Assembly: GCA_024407875.1 (NCBI GenBank)
Contig: JAKSVT010000017.1
Location: forward strand, 1-50,355
Source: Alphaproteobacteria bacterium
Lineage (GTDB): Bacteria > Pseudomonadota > Alphaproteobacteria > CAAGCB01 > CAG-977
Direction: 5' to 3'
DNA: 50,355 bases
Numbering within the stretch: position 1 is the first letter of the stretch; every line of letters starts with the position of its first letter. This document shows, piece by piece, positions 41,642 through 48,166 of this stretch. Under the pieces are notes generated by a model. That model saw only the letters and a list, made by a program, of their open reading frames with translations, did no database searches and was not told where the DNA came from. A program made the translations under genes and the position numbers.

Positions 41642-43579
41642 ATGAAAAAGATATTTTGTGTATTAATTTTGTTTTTTACGAATATTATTTCAACAAATGA
41701 AGCTAACGCTCTTGCTACAACATCATGTTCTTTGACTATGGCTCAATGTAATGCATGTTGTAGAGGAGGTTGTATGATTGCATATAATGATGCAAATGGT
41801 AATCCTTGTGCTGAATGTGCAGGTGGTGGATGTGGTGTGGATCCTATTATGGGATTTGATGATACTGGATTTGGTGATGATCCTACTCCTCCTAGTGGTG
41901 GCGGCTCAGGTGGTAGCTCAGGTGGTGGATCTGGCGGTGGCTCAAGTAGCGGATCTTCTTGCGGATCATATGAGATAAGAATTCCTGGAGGAACAACATG
42001 TTTATATACAGGTCAAGCTTATTCAGGTTCAACATGTTGTAGGTGTACTACATCTACTTGTTGTCATATGTATGGTACAGCTTGTAATAATTGTACATCA
42101 GGTTATTGCCAAGGATGTTCTGCTGGATATAAATATATAAGTTCAGGAAAATATTGTGAAAGATGTCCTGCAGGAACTTATTCTAACTCAGGTGCTACAT
42201 CGTGTACACCTTGTCCAGTAGGTAAATATTCAACTTCAGCAGGATCATCTTCATGTACATCCTGTCCTAGTGGACAAACAACAGATTCTACAGGTTCAAC
42301 AAGTTCTTCTCAATGCCATGTGATAGCATGTAATGTTGCACATTGTTCTACTTGCGAACAAGGTTTATCAAATTCTTGTCAAACTTGTCAAAGTGGATAT
42401 TATAAGTATTCTGCAGGTTCTAGTTCTTCAGGATCTGCTGGTAATAGATGGGGATGTAAGGCTTGTTCTGAAATTGCTGTAAGCCATGGAACATGTACAG
42501 CTTGTTCAGCTACGGGATCTTGTACAGCAGTATCATGCGATTCAGGATATCATGCTTCAGGAACTTCTTGTGTAGCAGATGGCGTAAGTTGTCCATCAGA
42601 TTTCTTCTTGAGTAGTAGTTGTCCAACAGGTTGTCCAACACTTGCAACTGGTTGTGCGTTCTGTCAAACTTCAGGAACAGGATCAGGTAGTTCTGGATCA
42701 AGTTCATTCTATTACTGTACATCATGTAAAGATGGCTATAGATTAGGTACTAAAGGAAATTGTATAGCTATAGTGCCTATAGATCATTGTCTTGCTGATG
42801 ATGGACATGGTAAATGTGTTCGTTGTGAAGATGGATATTATGCAAGTGATGATCAAACACAATGTTTGTCTTGTATTGCAAAACATGGCAATTGTTGTAT
42901 GGAATGCACTAAGAACTCATGTAATGTTTACGGAAACCAAAATGGTTATATGATGCAAGGAAGCTCTTGTGTTGTAGAAACAGATGGCTGTGAAAGAGAT
43001 TCTAGCGTAACATCATGTTATAGAGGCTGGAAATGTAATGGTAAAATTACAAATGAAAATTATTCCGGATTCTCAAAAAGATGTGAAAATTTCAAAGTAT
43101 TTAGTAGTGCTTATGGACATGCAAATATAGGTTATTGTACGACATGTAAGCCAAATTATAAGCTTAATTCATGTAATGATTGTGAATGGGATGGTTGTCC
43201 TGCAGGTAAATATACTGTTGTAGGATCAGGAAATAATCCTAATACATGTCAAACATGTTCGGGTTCAACATATCAACCAAATAATAAATATTCTGGTTCA
43301 AGTTGTACTCCATGTCCAGCAGGAACATCTCCTAATGCGGAACATACAGCTTGCGTTTCTTCAGCATGTAATGAAGTAGCAAACGCTTTTGAATGCGCGA
43401 CTGTATGTGAAGATGGAATATGCTGTGATAATAAGGATGAATTCGGAAAATGTATTGGTCCAGATTGTTATCCAGGATATGTATACAACACGTTAACTGG
43501 ACAATGTGATAAACAAGACGATCCATGTCCAGCAAATTACACACAACAAGGCTGTTGTTGTGTACCTAGCGAAAATTAA
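41642..43579 (+). CDS. Large secreted cysteine-rich protein 1 (ephrin-receptor-like repeats)
   Basis: A 645-residue secreted protein with 83 Cys, one of them in the signal peptide (1-24, ending ANALA). Residues 30-65 are a Cys cluster, and 82-106 a Gly/Ser linker. From about 172 to 230 there are GCC2/GCC3 (ephrin-receptor-like) units: CPAGTYSNSGATSCTPCPVG, then KYSTSAGSSSCTSCPSG. Further CxxC-rich modules follow, with a repeated SGY/DGY turn (YYCTSCKDGYRLGTKGNC). The last 70 residues form a domain shared with the second large protein, ending in TQQGCCCVP. The spacing pattern indicates extensive disulfide bonding in the periplasm or outside the cell. No membrane anchor or lipobox is seen. The gene is followed 18 bases later by the small Cys-rich partner. 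The function is unknown; adhesion or a protective coat is possible. Confidence 0.85.
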   Translation: MKKIFCVLILFFTNIISTNEANALATTSCSLTMAQCNACCRGGCMIAYNDANGNPCAECAGGGCGVDPIMGFDDTGFGDDPTPPSGGGSGGSSGGGSGGGSSSGSSCGSYEIRIPGGTTCLYTGQAYSGSTCCRCTTSTCCHMYGTACNNCTSGYCQGCSAGYKYISSGKYCERCPAGTYSNSGATSCTPCPVGKYSTSAGSSSCTSCPSGQTTDSTGSTSSSQCHVIACNVAHCSTCEQGLSNSCQTCQSGYYKYSAGSSSSGSAGNRWGCKACSEIAVSHGTCTACSATGSCTAVSCDSGYHASGTSCVADGVSCPSDFFLSSSCPTGCPTLATGCAFCQTSGTGSGSSGSSSFYYCTSCKDGYRLGTKGNCIAIVPIDHCLADDGHGKCVRCEDGYYASDDQTQCLSCIAKHGNCCMECTKNSCNVYGNQNGYMMQGSSCVVETDGCERDSSVTSCYRGWKCNGKITNENYSGFSKRCENFKVFSSAYGHANIGYCTTCKPNYKLNSCNDCEWDGCPAGKYTVVGSGNNPNTCQTCSGSTYQPNNKYSGSSCTPCPAGTSPNAEHTACVSSACNEVANAFECATVCEDGICCDNKDEFGKCIGPDCYPGYVYNTLTGQCDKQDDPCPANYTQQGCCCVPSEN

Positions 43580-43597
43580 TTCTAGGGAGGAAAGAAA

Positions 43598-44413
43598 ATG
43601 AAAAAACTATTTTATATTTTTGTTTTAGTATTTTGCTTAATTTCTCTAGATGCTCAAGCAAAGACTTGTAAGTTAGGTAGAAATTGTAATGAAACAGGCT
43701 CAAGAGGTGGAGATAGTTCAAGAGCTTCAGCTGGATGTAAATCTGATGCCGATTGTGAAGGATCTGTTTGTAATTTAACTACTCATAGATGTGTTTCAAA
43801 ATGTGATCCAAAAGTATTTACACAATCATGCTCAGGAGATACTCCAACTTGTGTTATCGTAGATGGAACCGCTAAATGTGGTTGTACGGAAGATAGCCAA
43901 TGTAAAGGAACTTATAAACACTGTTCATCACAACATCAATGTGTTGAATGTGTAGCTGATGATCAATGCCCTTCAAATGAAAAATGTAGCTCAATTTCAA
44001 ATAAGTGTGAACCAATTGTTTGCGAAGTTGAAAATTGTAGCGAATGTGTAATTGGAGATGGAACAGCTTGCCAAACATGTGCTGAAGGCTTTAAATTAGA
44101 AGATGGCCAATGTTTACATTGTGATGTTTCAAATATGGAAGGCCTACTTGATCATGGCGTATGTAATTCTTGCACATATTACTCAGGTGATGCAATTTGT
44201 ACATCAGGAACATGTGATGAAGGATATGAATTTAATTCCTCAACGGGACGTTGTGAAAAACAAGAATGTGTAGGTAATGAGGTTTATATCGAAGGTGTTG
44301 GATGTACGGAAGACTATTGTCAGGGATTAACAGGAATATGTGTTCAAGGCCAAACATCAACATATTATTGGACTAATAATACCTCTAAAAAGGCATGTTG
44401 TTGTGAAAAATAA
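43598..44413 (+). CDS. Small secreted cysteine-rich protein 1
   Basis: A 271-residue secreted protein with 38 Cys, 37 after the signal peptide (MKKLFYIFVLVFCLISLDAQ, cleavage near AKT). The early block AGCKSDADCEGSVCNLTTHR and the SQHQCVECVADDQCPSNEKC block resemble Dickkopf- or WAP-like Cys spacing. CEVENCSECVIGDGTACQTC is an EGF/TNFR-like module. The protein ends with CTEDYC, YYWTNNTSKKACCC and EK. The ribosome-binding site GGGAGG is very strong. It is coupled to the large protein upstream and is a clear paralogue of the gene at 47087. I know no characterised relative. Confidence 0.82.
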   Translation: MKKLFYIFVLVFCLISLDAQAKTCKLGRNCNETGSRGGDSSRASAGCKSDADCEGSVCNLTTHRCVSKCDPKVFTQSCSGDTPTCVIVDGTAKCGCTEDSQCKGTYKHCSSQHQCVECVADDQCPSNEKCSSISNKCEPIVCEVENCSECVIGDGTACQTCAEGFKLEDGQCLHCDVSNMEGLLDHGVCNSCTYYSGDAICTSGTCDEGYEFNSSTGRCEKQECVGNEVYIEGVGCTEDYCQGLTGICVQGQTSTYYWTNNTSKKACCCEK

Positions 44414-44505
44414 GGATATTTAAATTTTTAATTCTTGATTAAAAAGGGAAATTTGTTTAAAATTTTTTAAAATTATGATAAGAGACTTATCCAAAATAGC
44501 ATTAG

Positions 44506-44525
44506 TATAATATCATTAATGATAT
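44506..44525 (+). promoter_or_regulatory. Promoter -10 with overlapping 16-base palindrome, Cys-rich pair 2
   Basis: TATAAT (44506-44511) has no good -35. ATATCATTAATGATAT (44510-44525), a perfect palindrome, overlaps its end. The gap (144 bases) has no clear terminator after pair 1. The ribosome-binding site is GAGGAG. Confidence 0.45.
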
Positions 44526-44557
44526 GTGACGAAAGCTTGATAACGAGGAGATAGGAC

Positions 44558-47068
44558 ATGAAAAATGCACTAGTGTTTATATTAACTATATTAGCTTTTA
44601 CTTCAAAGGCTTATAGTAGCATGGATCCTTATGGTGATTGTCAATCAGAAACAAACTATCAATATCAATATACCACGGGATATTGTAGATCTTTTGCGAC
44701 AAAACCTTATAGATCTGTAACAGGTACTACAGAATATTGTAATGTGGGTTGTGTAAGTGCAGCTCCTGGTTATTATTTGGTAGCTTTAAAAGGTTCATAC
44801 AAAAGAGAAGAGGCTTGTCCTAAAGGATATTACTGTACAGGTGGAACTGCTGATAAACAAGCTTGTCCTGCAGGCAAGACAACAAATGATGTTAGAGCAT
44901 ATGCTGTAGAGCAATGTAATGTTTCTACATCTAGTACTACGCCAACTGCAAGCGTTTGTGTTGAAGAGTATGTAACAGAAGTAGATAAATCTGTATCTTT
45001 GGCATCTGGATATAAATGTGAAGGATATTCAACAAGTAATGGTAATTCATCTCATACTGAATCAGGCGGTTGTGTGGCTGGTAAATTTAAAGCTTATAAT
45101 CATCATGGAACAAATTGCTTTAGATGTTTAGAATGTAAAATGGGATATGAACATACAAGGTTTAATGGATGTATTTTTACTAGATGTCCTGCAAATTACT
45201 ATGCAAAGCAACAAGGTGCAGGTAAGCAATGTATAGCTTGTCCAGCAGGAACAACAAGTCCTGCAGGGTCAACAAAAGCTGCAGATTGTGTAGCACCTAT
45301 AGCTTATGCATGTACTGTAGAACATGGCCATGGTACTCCAGATTCTCAAGGACGTTGTGCGTCTTTAGTTTGTGATAGTGGTTATTATCCAATTGGTGGC
45401 GGTGGTAGTTGTGGCTCAACAGGTCAGCAATATAGTGCATCAGCATGTATTCCAGAATCATGTAGATCTTCAGGTGGAACAGTAACCCCTTCAGTTCCAA
45501 GTGGTCCAAGTAAATGTACATTAGCAAATGGTACATGCTCAGGACAAGCATATAACGGATCTTCAGGTTGTACATGTCAATCAGGTTCATGTAATTCTGG
45601 CTATGACAAGAAGATGGTTTATAAAGACAATTCTATGTTCTCAGGAAGTAGCTTTTATTGTCAGCAACAATTAGTAGCATGTTATGAAGGATTTACATGC
45701 TGTGGTAATGGTTGTGCAGAATGTACAAGTGCTAATGAAAAAAGTAATCGTCAATGCATTTTCTGTGCTCAAGACTATTATTTATCTACATCATTATATG
45801 GATTCGGGGATAATAATGGATGTACGAAATGTCCAACGGGTACACATTCATCTGTAGGATCTGTTGGAATAGATTCTTGTAAGTATACATCTTGTCCAAA
45901 AGGCAAACTGTTAAGTGATGGAAAATGTTTAGATTGTCCGGTTGGTACATATCAGCCAAACGATAATTCAACAGCTAAACTTTGTATAAGTTGTCCAATT
46001 GGATATTCGACTAGTGATGTTGGTACAACAGCTTTAATTGATTGTGTGCCAGAAGTCCCTAATTGTCCAGAAGGTGCAACAACAGCATATAGTTCTTTAT
46101 TAGTTGAAAATTGTGCTGATGTTGCGTTATGTAGACAAGGTCGAGATGATAGATATTATTGTAGAAATTGTAACTCAGGATATGTTTTGCAAAATGGTAC
46201 TTGTGTTAGAATAACAACATCATGTCAAGCAGGATATTTCTTGCCAGATCCAAGAGCAGGATGTCAAATTTGTCCAAAGAATGCATATTGTCCTCAAGGA
46301 GCTATAACTCCTACACCATGTCCAAGTGGATATGTTACAGAAACAACAGGAAGTAAGTCTGTTTCAGATTGTAAGGCATTAAATGCTTGTCCAGGAGGTA
46401 CTTCTTCAATAAAAACATATACAAGTTGTCCAGATGAATGTTCAAATTGTATGGAATGTTTGGCTAATGGAACAAAGAAATATATGTGTACAGCATGTAG
46501 AGTAGGAGCAACATGGGTTGCATCTTATCAAGAATGTTTACAAATGACATGTCCATCTGGTTATAAGATTGTACACGCAAGTTCAATTGCAAATTGTCAA
46601 AACTCAGGAATGTGTTGGGATAATGGACCTGCCATGTTCTGTAGATCATGTGATAATGGCTATACATTAAATGCTAATGGTTTATGTGATAGAAATGGAT
46701 GTGCAAAAGGTTATTACCAAGGTTCAAGTAATATTTGTACAAAGTGTCAAGTTGGATATGTTCAACCTGATGATAATTCATTTGCAACAAGTTGTACAAA
46801 ATGTGCAACAGGCTTGACATCAAATTCTGATTTTACAGCTTGTGTTCCAGCAACATGTTCACATGTTCCAAATTCATATGAATGCCATTCATTCTGTGAA
46901 AATGGTAAGTGCTGTGATAATAAGGATTCAGCAGGAAATTGTGTAGGTCCAATTTGTTATCCAGGTTATGAATTAAACAGATCAACAGGTTTGTGTGAAA
47001 AAGTAATTAATCCATGTCCAACAGATTATACACAGCAAGGTTGTTGCTGTGTTCCAAAAGCTAACTAA
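44558..47068 (+). CDS. Large secreted cysteine-rich protein 2
   Basis: An 836-residue secreted protein with Cys throughout (about one residue in nine). The signal peptide is MKNALVFILTILAFTSKAYS. Ephrin-receptor-like units occur at several places (CIACPAGTTSPAGSTKAADC near 225, CLDCPVGTYQPNDNSTAKLC near 457, CTKCQVGYVQPDDNSFATSC near 727). Residues 611-710 are a distinct module of about 100 residues that recurs three times in the fifth protein; its second half also appears at 506-549. The last 70 residues match the end of large protein 1, with FCENGKCCDNKD and TDYTQQGCCCVP. It is followed 18 bases later by its small partner. No membrane anchor is seen. The function is unknown. Confidence 0.85.
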   Translation: MKNALVFILTILAFTSKAYSSMDPYGDCQSETNYQYQYTTGYCRSFATKPYRSVTGTTEYCNVGCVSAAPGYYLVALKGSYKREEACPKGYYCTGGTADKQACPAGKTTNDVRAYAVEQCNVSTSSTTPTASVCVEEYVTEVDKSVSLASGYKCEGYSTSNGNSSHTESGGCVAGKFKAYNHHGTNCFRCLECKMGYEHTRFNGCIFTRCPANYYAKQQGAGKQCIACPAGTTSPAGSTKAADCVAPIAYACTVEHGHGTPDSQGRCASLVCDSGYYPIGGGGSCGSTGQQYSASACIPESCRSSGGTVTPSVPSGPSKCTLANGTCSGQAYNGSSGCTCQSGSCNSGYDKKMVYKDNSMFSGSSFYCQQQLVACYEGFTCCGNGCAECTSANEKSNRQCIFCAQDYYLSTSLYGFGDNNGCTKCPTGTHSSVGSVGIDSCKYTSCPKGKLLSDGKCLDCPVGTYQPNDNSTAKLCISCPIGYSTSDVGTTALIDCVPEVPNCPEGATTAYSSLLVENCADVALCRQGRDDRYYCRNCNSGYVLQNGTCVRITTSCQAGYFLPDPRAGCQICPKNAYCPQGAITPTPCPSGYVTETTGSKSVSDCKALNACPGGTSSIKTYTSCPDECSNCMECLANGTKKYMCTACRVGATWVASYQECLQMTCPSGYKIVHASSIANCQNSGMCWDNGPAMFCRSCDNGYTLNANGLCDRNGCAKGYYQGSSNICTKCQVGYVQPDDNSFATSCTKCATGLTSNSDFTACVPATCSHVPNSYECHSFCENGKCCDNKDSAGNCVGPICYPGYELNRSTGLCEKVINPCPTDYTQQGCCCVPKAN

Positions 47069-47086
47069 TTCTAGGGAGATAAGAAA

Positions 47087-48064
47087 ATGAAAAAACTATT
47101 TTATATTTATGTTTTGATGTTTTGTTTAATCTCTTTAGATGTTCATGCTGCCGCTTGTAAATTGGGTAGAGACTGTGGTGGTGAATCTTCTGGAGTGGGA
47201 AGAAGTTTAAGAGCGAACGCAGGATGTGATTCTGATGCTGACTGCGAAGGGTCTATTTGTGATACTAAAACACGTAGATGCGTTTCTCCTTGTGATCCAA
47301 AAGTATTTAAACAAACATGTACAGGCGATACACCAAGATGTGTCGTTGTAGATGGTAAAGCACAATGTGGTTGTACAGAAAACAATCAATGTAAAGGAAC
47401 ATATAAATATTGTTCTTCACAGCATGAATGTTCAGAATGTACAAAAGATGAACATTGTCCTGCTAACGAAAGATGTAATTCTGTTTCATTTAAGTGCGAA
47501 CCGATACCATGTGAAGTTGAAAATTGTACAGAATGTGTAATTGGAGATGGTACAAAATGTGCTACATGTGCAGAAAGCTTCAAGCTTGACAATGGACAAT
47601 GTACATCATGTGATGTTTCTGTAATTAAAGATTATTTTGAAAACGGAACATGTAACACTTGTTCGTATTCAGCAGGTGATGCTGTATGTACATCTGCAAC
47701 ATGTAATGTTGGTTATGAATTTAATTCAACAACAGGATTATGTGAAAAACAAATTTGTGTAGGAAACGAAGTGTTCATTGAAGGTGTTGGTTGTACAGAG
47801 GATTATTGTCAATCCCTAACAGGATTATGTGCTAAGGGTGATTCCATTAATTACTATTGGACAAACAATACAGAGAAAAAAGCATGTTGTTGTGAAACAG
47901 ATGCAACGTCTACTTCAGTAAGCACTGGTACACCGTCAGTATATTCGGGCAGTTCAAGTGGTGGAACAGGTGCTGGTGGAGGTGCCGGGAATAAAACTTG
48001 TATGGGAACTGATGGTAGGCTTGTAGCAAATTGTACGCCTAATAATGTGGTTTCTGCTAGATAA
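47087..48064 (+). CDS. Small secreted cysteine-rich protein 2 with C-terminal extension
   Basis: A 325-residue paralogue of the protein at 43598. The signal peptide (MKKLFYIYVLMFCLISLDVH) and the first 270 residues align almost without gaps and keep the Cys positions: CDSDADCEGSICDTKTRRC, CEVENCTECVIGDGTKCATC, TEDYCQSLTGLC and WTNNTEKKACCC. It then continues for about 55 residues that its paralogue lacks: a Ser/Thr/Gly-rich linker (STSVSTGTPSVYSGSSSG, GTGAGGGAG) and a final Cys pair in KTCMGTDGRLVANCTPNN. The extension may be a cell-surface spacer or a fused peptide. The junction with the upstream gene is copied from pair 1 at the nucleotide level. The ribosome-binding site is GGGAGA. Confidence 0.82.
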   Translation: MKKLFYIYVLMFCLISLDVHAAACKLGRDCGGESSGVGRSLRANAGCDSDADCEGSICDTKTRRCVSPCDPKVFKQTCTGDTPRCVVVDGKAQCGCTENNQCKGTYKYCSSQHECSECTKDEHCPANERCNSVSFKCEPIPCEVENCTECVIGDGTKCATCAESFKLDNGQCTSCDVSVIKDYFENGTCNTCSYSAGDAVCTSATCNVGYEFNSTTGLCEKQICVGNEVFIEGVGCTEDYCQSLTGLCAKGDSINYYWTNNTEKKACCCETDATSTSVSTGTPSVYSGSSSGGTGAGGGAGNKTCMGTDGRLVANCTPNNVVSAR

Positions 48065-48071
48065 ATTTTGA

Positions 48072-48102
48072 AAATAAGCGACTGTTAAAAAGTCGCTTAT
48101 TT
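48072..48102 (+). terminator. Hairpin terminator after Cys-rich pair 2
   Basis: AAATAAGCGACT (48072-48083) pairs perfectly with AGTCGCTTATTT (48091-48102) around a 7-base loop. The T-tract is short, but the stem is strong. Confidence 0.65.
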
Positions 48103-48103
48103 A

Positions 48104-48132
48104 ACATAATTTTGCCATTATTAGAATATAAT
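48104..48132 (+). promoter_or_regulatory. Shared upstream block, probable promoter of the fifth Cys-rich gene
   Basis: ACATAATTTTGCCA (48104-48117) repeats the block at 41577 with one change, followed by TAGAATATAAT (48122-48132), which contains a perfect TATAAT. The ribosome-binding site GGAGA lies at 48156-48160. Confidence 0.45.
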
Positions 48133-48166
48133 ATAAAATATAAGGATAATTTATCGGAGAAACGAT

